A stretch of DNA of 64,000 bases from Bacteroidota bacterium (GCA_018266755.1 JAFDZW010000005.1:837233-901232), one strand, 5' to 3'. Shown: positions 43,483-53,169, counted from the first letter of the stretch. Numbers and translations are program-made. Notes: a model not told the origin generated them from the letters alone.

Positions 43483-44945
43483 GGCGCCGGGTAGGCGATC
43501 TTTTTATCCGACTCGAAATCGTAGAGCGTCGCTCGCCGTAACCGGAAATAGCTGAGCCAATAGCTTTGCTCGGTGAGGATGAGTGACTCTCGCGCTTTGT
43601 CTTTTGCATCTTGCGCCAGCAGCAGTTTGGTGACGTCGTACTTTCCTATTAGATAGCGGTTCTTAGCCAGGATATATTGTTTCTGCGCGATGGTATCCGC
43701 TTTGAGCGATAGTCTTAATTGCTCTTGATTCTGTACGAATCGCTCCACTTGTGCCTCGACGTCTTGATCGAACGACTTGCGCTGCAACTCCAGCGACGTC
43801 CTTGTGCGATCGAGATCTTCCTCTGCCGCAGCAACGGCATTGCGTCCCTTTCCCCACTGCCACAGCGGAACAGTAAGATCCAACCGGGCCGACTGCTGAT
43901 TGAGCGGATTCTTATAAACATCTCCAACCTGCGAGCCGGTCTGGTTATACCCATAGCTCGCAGTAATAGTGGCATTGAAACCGGTGGCGAGTTGCTGTTG
44001 GCGAAGATTCCGCTCCGCATTATGCTCTTGTAGAGAATACCCGAGCAGATCGCTACGATTGTTGTGTGCCTCGGCCATTGCAGTTTCAAGCGCAACACGC
44101 ACTTCGGGCAACTCCTCTGCCGGGACGATCCCGTCGATATCGTCGTCGGACGTTCCGAGCGATGTCGCGAGCGACCGAAGTGCGATCTTCATATCCAACT
44201 GAGCCGACGCTCGCTGCGTCTTGGCATTGGCGAGTGCAAGTTCGCTTTGCAGGAGATCGTTCTCGTCGATCTTCCCCACCTCAAACCGCCCGCGCGAGAT
44301 CGTCAGCAACGTATCGTTGATCGAGACATTTAGCTCTGCATTATCCACACGCATTTGCGCGACATACACGTCGAAGAACTTCTGTGTCACGTCGATCATC
44401 GCATCTTCCATGTCCTCGTTGTATTTCTTCTGCGCCTGCTCATATTGCAGGTCGTTCGCTCGGTTATCCCACCAGAGCGTATTGAGTTGGAAGAGCGGCT
44501 GACGGATTCCGACGACGATCGGAGATGAACGCCAATAGGTCGAATTCTCCGTTCCGAAGAGATCGGTTCGACTGAGCGACGAACTCACGAATATCGACCC
44601 GCCGGTGAGCACGAGCGGTTCGGTAAGCGATAGTGACAGCGAAGAGTTTGCCTGGCTTTGCGCAAGGTATGCTGTCGTTCCGTCGTTCTGCACGATCGGA
44701 TTAATGGCTCGCTCATAGTCCGGCGCCGTGCCTGTCAGTAGTATCTGCGGCAACAATCCGCCGTTAAACGAACGGTACATAAATGTACGGCTACGGAATA
44801 GCTGGCGAGCCATCTGCGCATTCGGGCCGTCGCTGCGCGAACGGTCGATGCATTCTCGGAGTGTGTATCGCTTCGGCGTTGCATCGGACGAAGCACTTCC
44901 AACGGCAAGGAGGATGAAAACGAACAGGAATATCTGTTTATTCAT
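43479..44945 (-). CDS. TolC-family outer-membrane efflux channel
   Basis: ATG 44945 gives 488 aa with a signal peptide (QIFLFVFILLAVGSA). Two long helical-hairpin repeats are visible, rich in Gln/Glu/Arg heptads (YEQAQKKYNEDMEDAMIDVT; ELALANAKTQRASAQLDMKI), with strand segments between them (ITASYGYNQTGSQVGD). This is the OEP/TolC fold. It overlaps the permease gene by 8 nt and completes an adaptor-permease-channel operon. Substrate unknown. The stop codons of this gene and its convergent neighbour share bases at TTAA. Confidence 0.92.
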   Translation of the reverse strand: MNKQIFLFVFILLAVGSASSDATPKRYTLRECIDRSRSDGPNAQMARQLFRSRTFMYRSFNGGLLPQILLTGTAPDYERAINPIVQNDGTTAYLAQSQANSSLSLSLTEPLVLTGGSIFVSSSLSRTDLFGTENSTYWRSSPIVVGIRQPLFQLNTLWWDNRANDLQYEQAQKKYNEDMEDAMIDVTQKFFDVYVAQMRVDNAELNVSINDTLLTISRGRFEVGKIDENDLLQSELALANAKTQRASAQLDMKIALRSLATSLGTSDDDIDGIVPAEELPEVRVALETAMAEAHNNRSDLLGYSLQEHNAERNLRQQQLATGFNATITASYGYNQTGSQVGDVYKNPLNQQSARLDLTVPLWQWGKGRNAVAAAEEDLDRTRTSLELQRKSFDQDVEAQVERFVQNQEQLRLSLKADTIAQKQYILAKNRYLIGKYDVTKLLLAQDAKDKARESLILTEQSYWLSYFRLRRATLYDFESDKKIAYPAP

Positions 44946-46290
44946 AGCGCAGGGCTTCGATTGGATCCTGATGCGCAGCACGGCGCGCGGGTACGATACC
45001 GAAGACGAGACCGACACTCACGGCAACACCAAACGAGATGACAACGGAGATCGGTGTAACGATCGTGTTGACGCTTGCGAACGTTCGGATCGCGAAACTC
45101 ATCGCAATGCCGAACACGATCCCGATAATGCCGCCTGCCAGACAGAGAGTGACCGCTTCGCTCAGAAATTGAAAGGTTATATCGCGGCTCCGTGCGCCAA
45201 TGGCCCGGCGCACGCCGATCTCGCGTGTGCGTTCGATCACCGAGGCGAGCATGATATTCATAATACCGATCCCCCCTACGACAAGCGAGATCGACGCGAT
45301 GGCACCGAGCACGATATTAAAAATATCTTTTGTGCGCTGTTCCTGTTTTAGAAGCAATTCCGGCACCTCCACTTCAAAATCGATCACTCGGTTATGGCGT
45401 CGTTCGAGCATCCGCGTGATCGTCTCGGCGATCTGAGAAATATGTTCGGTGGATGCAACACGGACGGTGAGGCGGTCGAGTTGATTATAATTCTCGCTCG
45501 GCTTCGATGTTTCTTCGTCCTCGTCGGTTTCACGCTGCGCATCGGTTACCATCTTACGAGTCAGCAGTGAGCGGTTCTTAAAGCGCAACAACGCAGTGGA
45601 GACCGGAGTGTAGACATCCATATTATAATCGCGGATCCCAAGGTGTTTGATATCCGCTTCACTGATGTTGCGTTCGCGCAATATCCCGACGACCGTCAGC
45701 CAGACATTCCCACATTTGATGCTCTTGCCGATCGGTTCATCCTGCGGGAAGAACTTTGCACGAATACCACTGCCGATGATACACACCGGTGCCGCTTCGT
45801 CGATCTGTGCACGGCTGAAGTGCTCACCTTGCGAAAGGCTAAAATCGGACAATGAGAAATATGACGGTTCTACCCCGACGAGTTTCGCCGTCCGTTTATA
45901 TCCGTTTCGGAGAACAGTTAGATCATCGACGATCTCCGGGCTGACGTCGGTAACCTCCGGGATTACCGCACGGATTCCTCGTGCATCCTCCATCGACAGT
46001 CCCGGCGAAAAGCGTTTCTTCTCTGCTTTCTTTGCGTCGTCATCCTTCGAGGTTTTGCCTTCCGACTGTTCGACAATGGGCTTGATGACGATATTGTTCG
46101 CGCCGAGGAGCTTCATCTGCTCGAGGATCTCTTGCTCGGCTCCGCGCCCTACGGATAACATGGCGATCACCGAACCGACACCGAAGATAATACCGAGCGA
46201 TGTGAGCAACGCACGCAGCTTATTCGCCGCGATTGCCTGCCATGCGATCGCAACGGTATAGCTGAAATTCCCGGGGAGCTTCAACTGCAT
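44938..46290 (-). CDS. MacB-like ABC transporter permease
   Basis: The 450-aa protein has the MacB/FtsX membrane plan. One N-terminal helix (ALLTSLGIIFGVGSVIAML) leads to a ~220-residue periplasmic domain (MacB_PCD). Three C-terminal helices follow, with the VERTREIGVRRAIGARSRDI coupling segment (VGGIGIMNIMLASVIERTRE) and a PARRAAHQDPIEALRYE tail. No ATPase domain is fused or encoded beside it. It begins in the stop of the adaptor gene (TGATG overlap at 46288). Confidence 0.93.
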   Translation of the reverse strand: MQLKLPGNFSYTVAIAWQAIAANKLRALLTSLGIIFGVGSVIAMLSVGRGAEQEILEQMKLLGANNIVIKPIVEQSEGKTSKDDDAKKAEKKRFSPGLSMEDARGIRAVIPEVTDVSPEIVDDLTVLRNGYKRTAKLVGVEPSYFSLSDFSLSQGEHFSRAQIDEAAPVCIIGSGIRAKFFPQDEPIGKSIKCGNVWLTVVGILRERNISEADIKHLGIRDYNMDVYTPVSTALLRFKNRSLLTRKMVTDAQRETDEDEETSKPSENYNQLDRLTVRVASTEHISQIAETITRMLERRHNRVIDFEVEVPELLLKQEQRTKDIFNIVLGAIASISLVVGGIGIMNIMLASVIERTREIGVRRAIGARSRDITFQFLSEAVTLCLAGGIIGIVFGIAMSFAIRTFASVNTIVTPISVVISFGVAVSVGLVFGIVPARRAAHQDPIEALRYE

Positions 46291-47576
46291 CAGCTCGGTT
46301 GGGTAGTCTTGGCAGAATCAATCTTGGGGAGTGTACGAACGGTCGCACTTCGTCGCCTCTCTTCTGACGGTACGGAGAGAAATACCCGGTCTTTTTCACT
46401 TAGCCCCTGGACTATCGTTGCTTCGTTCTCATTCGTTTCTCCGACCTGTACTTGTTGTTTTACGATCTGCCCACCGTCCTTTTTATAGACAAACGTTTGC
46501 GAGCCCTCAGGGTGCAGACACTCCAGCGGGACATAGAGCTTGTTCGGCAACGTCGAGACATAGATCGTGTTGCTCGTCGTCATCGAAGGGCGAAGCGTGG
46601 TGTCTTTCTCGCGGATGAGTATGCGAACCTCAAACACCTTGGAGTCGGAGTTCGGGCGTTGTTCGCCGATATTGGCAACGCTCGTCACTTCGCCGGTATA
46701 CTTCTTGCTCGGGTCGGAGTCGAGTCCCAATCGGACCTGCATTCCCACCTTGATCTTTTGGATATCCACCTCGTTCACGTACGTGACCGATTCCATCGTA
46801 TCGAGGTCGGGGATGGTTGCCACGGTCGGACTCCACTCGTTGATCTGCGAGCCAACCGTCCTCTTTTTCCCGTTCCATTCTCGATAGTATACCACGATGC
46901 CGGGAGCGGGAGCGGTGATGCGAAATTGCTGCATGACTTCCGTCATTCGTTGCAGCTTCTGCTGTTCGCGTGCGAGATCGGCGCCGACGGTCTGCATCTT
47001 CGCGACCGCTTGTGCTACCTTTGTTTGATAGTTCGTCTTCGATTGTTTAAGCTGTCGCTCGGTTTTTTCAAAATCGAGATCGACCTGTTTACGAACTGCC
47101 GGGGCTTCGTAGACCGACTGCTCCTTCAATAACTTCGATTGCTGCTCGGCAAATTCGAGTGTAACGATATCTTCGCGGGCTTGTGATAATGTGAGTGCAG
47201 TATCGAGACGGGCAGAATTGTATTCGGCTTGGGCTTTTTGGATTGCAAGCTCGCCATCCTTCATCTTACTCGCAACGTCGGTTTGGTCGATCTCAGCGAC
47301 AAAATCGCCGGTCTTGACTTGTGTCCCTTCCGCAACGAGATTCGAAATCTTCATTTGCCAGATGCCAATCTGCCCAACGCCTTGCGGGCCGCGAATATCT
47401 TTGGAGTTCTTCGCAGAGAGCTCGCCCGTCGTCGTGACAGTGATCATGAACTCCCCTCGCTTCGGCGAAACGAGGACTCCACCACTATCTTCCGCCGGCG
47501 CTTTGACGGCAAACCACCAAATGCCGAGCGCTGCGACTGCGACAAGGCCGAGGATCATCCACACTCTTCGTTTCAT
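46290..47576 (-). CDS. Efflux RND/MacA-type periplasmic adaptor
   Basis: ATG 47576 gives 428 aa. An N-terminal anchor helix (WMILGLVAVAALGIWWF) precedes the first lipoyl half (GQIGIWQMKISNLVAEGTQV). A long coiled-coil hairpin follows at about 100-210 (DLAREQQKLQRMTEVMQQ), then the second lipoyl half (APGIVVYYREWNG) and beta-barrel and membrane-proximal domains. The permease start lies in its stop codon. Together with the TolC protein it forms a tripartite exporter. The reading frame extends upstream, but only this ATG puts the anchor at the start. Confidence 0.92.
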   Translation of the reverse strand: MKRRVWMILGLVAVAALGIWWFAVKAPAEDSGGVLVSPKRGEFMITVTTTGELSAKNSKDIRGPQGVGQIGIWQMKISNLVAEGTQVKTGDFVAEIDQTDVASKMKDGELAIQKAQAEYNSARLDTALTLSQAREDIVTLEFAEQQSKLLKEQSVYEAPAVRKQVDLDFEKTERQLKQSKTNYQTKVAQAVAKMQTVGADLAREQQKLQRMTEVMQQFRITAPAPGIVVYYREWNGKKRTVGSQINEWSPTVATIPDLDTMESVTYVNEVDIQKIKVGMQVRLGLDSDPSKKYTGEVTSVANIGEQRPNSDSKVFEVRILIREKDTTLRPSMTTSNTIYVSTLPNKLYVPLECLHPEGSQTFVYKKDGGQIVKQQVQVGETNENEATIVQGLSEKDRVFLSVPSEERRRSATVRTLPKIDSAKTTQPS

Positions 47577-47706
47577 AGACGCGATGACGCTGATGAACGT
47601 GTAATAACAACCGAATTCGCACAAATGCCTGAACCGACCTAACCAAACAACTGCAATAAATAGCCGTAGATATCCGAAAGTTTCACGGTCGGCAGACCGT
47701 TTTGTT

Positions 47707-48033
47707 TCAATCGTGCTGCTCGTATGCGCGGTGTGCGCTCGAGAAGAACAGGAGGACTTCGGCGTCGGCCGACCCAACATTCCGAAAATAATGCGGGATG
47801 CCGCGCGGCGCGACAGCGCACTGCCCCGCAACCATGCCAAATACCTCGTCACCGATGACCTCTTCGACGGCCCCACGGATTACATATGCCGCTTCTTCGC
47901 AATTCGAATGCGAGTGAGAAGCACTCGTGGCACCCGGCGCGATGATCATTCGGGCAACGGACAACTCCGCCGCATTGCCGAGTTCACCGTTTACGAGCCA
48001 TTCGATAGAGCCGTAGGGTTGCGCGAGAAGCAC
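47707..48033 (-). CDS. Cupin-domain protein
   Basis: The 108-aa single-domain cupin has both motifs. Motif 1 is ASHSHSNCEEAAYVIRGAVE (metal-binding His, His, Glu) and motif 2 is VAPRGIPHYFRNVG (His). It likely binds a metal and a small ligand; no reaction can be named. The start is a GTG at 48033, since no ATG exists between it and the upstream in-frame stop. It follows the DUF2442 gene by 37 bp. Confidence 0.85.
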   Translation of the reverse strand: MLLAQPYGSIEWLVNGELGNAAELSVARMIIAPGATSASHSHSNCEEAAYVIRGAVEEVIGDEVFGMVAGQCAVAPRGIPHYFRNVGSADAEVLLFFSSAHRAYEQHD

Positions 48034-48070
48034 TTGGTAACGCGATTGGTACCGAACTGTATTGTACCTA

Positions 48071-48349
48071 TTAAGAAATCATACCCAAGTATAAGTCCCA
48101 AACGGGAAAGATCATCTCATAGTCATTCCAGTTCAGATTGCCATTGATAATCTCAAACTTCTTAAACTCCGACTTGCGACGATACTTCTTATAAAGAGGG
48201 TTTGGAGCATTCGAAAGGAACATATCAAGATCAACGACACGCTTGGTGCCATCAGAAAATACAACCTGAATACGGAATCCATCAACGTATGCTGCATCGA
48301 CTACGCTGATTTCGGAGTTAGTTGTAATCTGTGGATGTTGCCTTTTCAT
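48071..48349 (-). CDS. DUF2442 domain protein
   Basis: The 92-aa protein matches DUF2442: GFRIQVVFSDGTKRVVDL, then FEIINGNLNWNDYEMIFPVW and DLYLGMI. DUF2442 proteins commonly pair with DUF4160 proteins, and such pairs have been suggested to be toxin-antitoxin-like modules. Its ATG overlaps the DUF4160 stop (ATGA). Which partner would be toxic is unclear. Confidence 0.88.
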   Translation of the reverse strand: MKRQHPQITTNSEISVVDAAYVDGFRIQVVFSDGTKRVVDLDMFLSNAPNPLYKKYRRKSEFKKFEIINGNLNWNDYEMIFPVWDLYLGMIS

Positions 48350-48651
48350 TTCAAGCTCCGGCTAATTTTTCGACTCTTCACTGACTTCCCAAGTACAAAG
48401 AAGTCAATCCAACTCTTGACGATATTTGCAGCCTCGTGTTCTACCAACTCTTTGAAATGCGCAAGATGACTTCCTCGCAACGGACGTCGCCCCGGCACAC
48501 GTAGAATTCGTATCGACGTAATCTCACCATTGACAAGTAAGATCTCTGCCTTGCTCTCACTACCTTGATACTCGCCGTGCACATGTACAGGCTCGTGTTC
48601 GTTCGCGTAGAAAAACACGACAATTCCAAAATACTCGTAGAGTTTCGGCAT
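48346..48651 (-). CDS. DUF4160 domain protein
   Basis: The 101-aa protein has the DUF4160 signature: LYEYFGIVVFFYANEHEPVH followed by VHG, and AEILLVNGEI. It lies 7 bp after the E1 dehydrogenase stop and overlaps DUF2442 by 4 nt. This small module is thus inserted directly behind a central-metabolism gene. A function is not established. Confidence 0.88.
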   Translation of the reverse strand: MPKLYEYFGIVVFFYANEHEPVHVHGEYQGSESKAEILLVNGEITSIRILRVPGRRPLRGSHLAHFKELVEHEAANIVKSWIDFFVLGKSVKSRKISRSLK

Positions 48652-48658
48652 CTTCTTC

Positions 48659-51241
48659 TCACCAGAACATCGGCCACTTCGCCGGGTTCGATTCGCTCAT
48701 GAGCTGGTAGATGCAACGGAAGATATCGTCGGTGTTCGGCTTCGAGAAATAGTCTCCGTCGGAGCCATATGCCGGACGGTGCGCCTTCGACGTGATCGTG
48801 AGCGGTGCCGAGTCGAGATGTTTGTACCCTTCCTGCTTTTCCAGCACTTCCTGCAGCATATATGCCGTCGCACCACCGGGCACATCCTCGTCGAGGAAGA
48901 CAATGCGATTGGTCTTGGCGAGCGACTGCGAAATCATTCCATGGCGATCGAACGGAATCAGTGACTGCACGTCGATCAGCTCGACCGAGATACCGAACTT
49001 CGCGAGCTCGGCCACCGCTTCCTGCGCCACGCGACAGCATGCACCGTACGTGACAAGCGTAACGTCCGTTCCTTCGCTCAATACTTCCGGCACACCGAGC
49101 GGAAGTGTGTGCTCTCCGATGTTATCCGGCAGGCGTTCTTTGAGACGGTATCCGTTGAGCACTTCCACAATGAGCGCCGTGTCGTCGGATGCAAGCATTG
49201 TATTGTAAAATCCGGCAGCCTGCGTCATGTTGCGCGGAACCAGCACATACATTCCTCGAAGCGAACCGAGAATCATCCCCATCGGCGAACCGCTATGCCA
49301 TACTCCTTCCAGGCGATGGCCGCGCGTACGAACAATGACCGGCGCCTTCTGCCCGCCCTTGGTGCGCCAGCGGACGGTCGCGAGATCATCCGACATGGTC
49401 TGTAATGCAAACAGCAGGTAATCGAGGTATTGGATCTCGACGATTGGCCGCAAACCACGCATTGCGGCGCCGATGCCCTGCCCGAGGATCGTCGCTTCGC
49501 GGATGCCGGTGTCGGTAATGCGAATCTCGCCGTACTGTTCCTGAATGCCGTCGAAGCCTTTGTTGACGTCGCCGATCTTTCCGATATCCTCGCCGATGGC
49601 GAACACTTTCTGGTCGCGTGCGAACGCAGCATCAAAGCATGCGCGCATGATTTCGCTACCATTGATCGAAGGCGAGGCATCGGTAAACATGGGCTTCACT
49701 TCCGGGACAAGCAATGCCGATTCTGTCGACTCGCTATAGAGTTGCGATGTGTACTCGTCTTCTGCGCGGGCGATACGAGAAGCAACCCAGGCTTTTAACG
49801 TGGTGCCTGCCTGACTCGGCTCGATATTCCCGAGTCGTATTCCCTTGCGCGCCGCTTCAAGCACATCGCGGTGCAACGGTTCGCGAATGGCGTCAAGCTC
49901 CTGCTTCACTTTCAGTACTTCAGCGCCAAGCGATACTTCACTCGCAAGCTCGCCAAGCGTCGCGCTCACCGCCACGAGATCCGTACGGATGGGAGCAAGA
50001 AATGCTTCCCATGCGGCTGCCTTTGCAGCATTGACGATCTCGTCGTCCTCTTTGTCGATGGCATCGAGTTGCTCTGCCGTCGCAACCGAAGTTGAGATCA
50101 TCCACTCACGCATCTTGCGCACACAATCGTGCTCCTCTTCCCATTTCAGACGCTCTTTCGACTTGTAGCGCTCGTGCGAGCCCGACGTGGAGTGGCCCTG
50201 CGGCTGGGTAAGTTCATTCACATGGATTAGCGCGGGTATATGTCGCTTGCGAACGTCAGCGACGACCGCTTCGTATGCATTGCAGAGGGCGGCGTAGTCC
50301 CATCCCTTTACAACGCGAATGATGTATCCTTCGCCATTCTCCTCGCGGAAGCCGTCGAGAATCTTGGAAATAGACTGCTTCGTCGTTTGATACGCAGCTG
50401 GGACGGAAATGCCATACTCGTCATCCCATACGGAAATTACCATCGGGACCTTCAGTACGCCTGCCGCATTGATCGATTCCCAGAACAACCCTTCGGACGT
50501 GCTCGCATTACCGATCGTACCGAACGCAACCTCATTGCCTTTGCGTGAGAAGTTCGTAAGCGAATGTAGATCCTTGTTATTGCGAAAAAGCTTCGACGCG
50601 TAGGCAAGTCCCACCAGACGCGGCATTTGTCCGCCGGTTGGTGAAATGTCGGCTGACGAATTCTTGATCTTCGTCAGATCGCGCCATGATCCGTCCTCAT
50701 TGAGCGAGCGCGTAGCAAAATGGCCGTTCATCATGCGGCCGGCGGATGCGGGCTCTGCGTTGACGTCCGGATGAGCGTAGAGCTGGGCGAAAAACTCCTG
50801 GATCGTGCTCGTACCGGTCGCAAACATAAACGTTTGGTCACGGTAATAACCCGAGCGCCAGTCGCCCTCGCGAAATGCTTTGGCCATGGCGATCTGTGGG
50901 ACTTCCTTGCCGTCCCCGAAGATGCCGAACTTTGCCTTGCCGGTGAGCACCTCGCGCCGGCCGAGCACACTCGCCAACCGCGACTGGTGTGCGATGCGGT
51001 AATCGGCGATGATCTGCTCGTGCGTATAGGATACCGTCTGCGGCGCAGCGACAGCCGGGGATTTGAGGACAATATCCTTCACGGAAACGGCCGGTTTGCT
51101 AACCGAGCGTTTCGCGTACGCAGGTTTCCCGAAGCCCGGTTTAAAGTTATCCGTCTTCCCGAATCCCTTTTTCCCATATCCTTTCTTCTCGAAGCCCTTC
51201 TTTTTGATGGTCAACTTCGGCGGCGCAAGCTTTTTTGCCAT
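48659..51241 (-). CDS. Fused alpha-beta 2-oxoacid dehydrogenase E1
   Basis: The 860-aa protein joins an E1-alpha-like domain (about 70-440; thiamine diphosphate region GTIGNASTSEGLF, then VWDDEYGISVP) to an E1-beta domain (about 530-860; IGEDIGKIGDVNKGFDGIQ, LQTMSDDLATVRWRT, FLDEDVPGGATAYM). It should decarboxylate a 2-oxoacid for an E2/E3 complex; pyruvate or branched-chain acids are possible. The alpha GDG-like motif reads GNA, a small departure from fused relatives as I remember them. An unusual ~55-residue Lys/Gly/Phe-rich N-terminal extension (KKGFEKKGYGKKGFGK) precedes it. Confidence 0.93.
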   Translation of the reverse strand: MAKKLAPPKLTIKKKGFEKKGYGKKGFGKTDNFKPGFGKPAYAKRSVSKPAVSVKDIVLKSPAVAAPQTVSYTHEQIIADYRIAHQSRLASVLGRREVLTGKAKFGIFGDGKEVPQIAMAKAFREGDWRSGYYRDQTFMFATGTSTIQEFFAQLYAHPDVNAEPASAGRMMNGHFATRSLNEDGSWRDLTKIKNSSADISPTGGQMPRLVGLAYASKLFRNNKDLHSLTNFSRKGNEVAFGTIGNASTSEGLFWESINAAGVLKVPMVISVWDDEYGISVPAAYQTTKQSISKILDGFREENGEGYIIRVVKGWDYAALCNAYEAVVADVRKRHIPALIHVNELTQPQGHSTSGSHERYKSKERLKWEEEHDCVRKMREWMISTSVATAEQLDAIDKEDDEIVNAAKAAAWEAFLAPIRTDLVAVSATLGELASEVSLGAEVLKVKQELDAIREPLHRDVLEAARKGIRLGNIEPSQAGTTLKAWVASRIARAEDEYTSQLYSESTESALLVPEVKPMFTDASPSINGSEIMRACFDAAFARDQKVFAIGEDIGKIGDVNKGFDGIQEQYGEIRITDTGIREATILGQGIGAAMRGLRPIVEIQYLDYLLFALQTMSDDLATVRWRTKGGQKAPVIVRTRGHRLEGVWHSGSPMGMILGSLRGMYVLVPRNMTQAAGFYNTMLASDDTALIVEVLNGYRLKERLPDNIGEHTLPLGVPEVLSEGTDVTLVTYGACCRVAQEAVAELAKFGISVELIDVQSLIPFDRHGMISQSLAKTNRIVFLDEDVPGGATAYMLQEVLEKQEGYKHLDSAPLTITSKAHRPAYGSDGDYFSKPNTDDIFRCIYQLMSESNPAKWPMFW

Positions 51242-51318
51242 GTCCAACAATCGCTACAAATTTGCGACGTGGTAACAAAAAACATGCGAGTTCTATTCGC
51301 GGTATCCTGTGGTAGGTA

Positions 51319-51469
51319 GTGGCTCAGTAATGACTATAGTTGTATAGTCATTATCATGTCATTCTGAACGAAGCGACGACTCTTTTTGGCGGAGCCTCAC
51401 TGCGTTTCGTAAGGGATTCTTCGCTTCGTTCGGAATGACATCGTCTGAATACCATGTAAACTGAGCCAC
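51319..51469. mobile_element. MITE-like palindromic element, copy B
   Basis: The element is 151 bp with perfect 10-bp terminal inverted repeats GTGGCTCAGT (51319-51328) / ACTGAGCCAC (51460-51469). A 10-bp hairpin AATGACTATA / TATAGTCATT with a GTTG loop (51329-51352) lies at one side. The core (51357-51440) is an imperfect palindrome starting TGTCATTCTGAACGAAGCGA. It is related to copy A at 27156. It fills most of the gap between the E1 gene and paralogue P2. Confidence 0.78.
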
Positions 51470-51532
51470 ACCCATCGCTCGGTAGTGTGTACTCGTACGG
51501 CAATGAAGAAAATTGTTGGGGTAATAATGAAA

Positions 51533-51570
51533 GAAGCGGCGCAACACACAGGTCGTGGGAGCGCCGCTTC
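51533..51570 (-). terminator. Probable terminator of paralogue P2
   Basis: GAAGCGGCGC / GCGCCGCTTC (51533-51542, 51561-51570) has an 18-nt loop. On the minus strand it is followed by TTTCATTATT, 106 bp after the P2 stop. The distance and loop size make it moderate. Confidence 0.55.
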
Positions 51571-51675
51571 GTTCGTTTGTATTACATGTCCCGTGGCAGG
51601 GACGTATCCTCACATGTAGCAACAGCCGAGCAAGCAGAATATTACTCCTGGGACGCGGCGTGATTATTGAAATTC

Positions 51676-53094
51676 TTAGTCGAAGCTTGTAGCAGATGCA
51701 ATCGTCTTGCAAACGTGCTCCAACAACGTACCGTACATACCAAATCTTCCGCCGGTGTAGAGTGCGTACGCCTCCACTAGTTCCGGTGGAACCGGGGTAC
51801 CGTAGGCCGCGAAGCGGACGAATGCGCGCAACACCAGGAAATATTTGCCGGCGTTATACCGTGAAACGCCCAAATGCTTCGACCGCAGAAACTGTTGCGC
51901 TCGGTTACACAGGACATCGACCATCTGAATATCGCCGCGCAGCGCGAACGATGCACACTCGACCATGCGGATACGCAGATCGGTGAACATACTCTGTTTC
52001 ATCTTCGAGTTCATTCCGTAGGCCTCATTCAAATATGGCAACACCTCGGCGGGTCTCCCTTGCAGATTCAGTAGTAGTGCGCGTATGAGTGCAATATTCG
52101 CCGATGCGTAATTCGGTAATACATAGGGTAGAAACACGCAGTGCTCGGAGAGAATCTGTTCTGCCTGCTCGAGTTTCCCATTGACGATCGCGAGTTCTGC
52201 ATAGCGCAAGAGAAAGAACGGCTCGTCCCACAATTCGTGCTTCGCGCCGAGCCTGGTATAGAGCGAGTGATATACTTCGAATGCCTCGGCCGGTTTGCCG
52301 GCGGCCATCAATCCATCGGCCGACAAAAACTCAAGTCGTAGCTGCTCAATTTCGACGAACGGAATATCGATCGTCCGCAATAGCTTGCGGGCTCGTTTGA
52401 GTGAGCCAATATACGCGTCGGCATCGTAATATCTCCAGAAATGCAGATGCGCATGGATCAGTGATTCAAAGTAGAGACAGCGGGTGTCACGCTGTGTCGC
52501 TACCTTCTGCGAGTAGGCAGAAATCATACGTTCGATCGATGCCATCGTCTTGGTTGGATTGGACGTATGTCGCGCAAGAAACGGAAGTTCTGCGGCAAGT
52601 TCGGCGCCTTCGAATACCAACAGTTCTGTACGATCACGTTTGACGGCAACAGCAAACCGCTCGCGGCAGCGTTTGATCAGCGCTTGCTCATGCGGATATC
52701 GCGCAAATCGGTGCAAGAGGATGCTCGCACCGAAATAGAATTCTTGTATGGCATGCTGGTCCTTCGACCGGAGCACCTCGCTTTCGACACGGCGAAACTC
52801 ACCTCGGAAGATCGTCGGTAGCTGTTTGCGAGCAAGCAGGCGCAGCAACGGCAATCCCCCTTCGGGCGCAAATACGCGAATCGCACGCTGCAGTAGTACG
52901 GACGATATTTGATGACGATGAGAAGTCGAAAGCGAGTCGAGCTGGGTATGCTCATACTTTGATCCGCCCTTCACCCGATACACACGCAGCGCCGCTTGCA
53001 GAACCAGGTTCTGCTTTCCTTCCACGATTAGTTCACGAACACGTTCGAGTTCGTCTGGGTACAGGGAATCGATAAACCGCTGCAACTTGAGCAT
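51676..53094 (-). CDS. Helical-repeat protein, paralogue P2
   Basis: ATG 53094 gives 472 aa and aligns with P1 and P3: MLKLQRFIDSLYPDELERVR, VEGKQNLVLQAAL, HQISSVLLQRAIRVFAPEGG, then LRYAELAIVNGKLEQAEQIL. Near the end is LYTGGRFGMYGTLLEHVC, which matches P3. No signal peptide or membrane helix is seen. The central and C-terminal parts look like helical pairs of TPR type. It is followed by a repeat element and preceded by the YeiH-type transporter gene. Function unknown. Confidence 0.82.
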   Translation of the reverse strand: MLKLQRFIDSLYPDELERVRELIVEGKQNLVLQAALRVYRVKGGSKYEHTQLDSLSTSHRHQISSVLLQRAIRVFAPEGGLPLLRLLARKQLPTIFRGEFRRVESEVLRSKDQHAIQEFYFGASILLHRFARYPHEQALIKRCRERFAVAVKRDRTELLVFEGAELAAELPFLARHTSNPTKTMASIERMISAYSQKVATQRDTRCLYFESLIHAHLHFWRYYDADAYIGSLKRARKLLRTIDIPFVEIEQLRLEFLSADGLMAAGKPAEAFEVYHSLYTRLGAKHELWDEPFFLLRYAELAIVNGKLEQAEQILSEHCVFLPYVLPNYASANIALIRALLLNLQGRPAEVLPYLNEAYGMNSKMKQSMFTDLRIRMVECASFALRGDIQMVDVLCNRAQQFLRSKHLGVSRYNAGKYFLVLRAFVRFAAYGTPVPPELVEAYALYTGGRFGMYGTLLEHVCKTIASATSFD

Positions 53095-53169
53095 AACGAC
53101 GCAGAACGATACATGCAAGTGGGGGGAAAGACATGCATGGCGGATCGGCTGCGGGCAGCGGCAAACCGC

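Noticed and set aside
47577-47876. 100-residue upstream extension of the adaptor
   Set aside because: It would bury the membrane anchor, and it overlaps the cupin gene in another frame.
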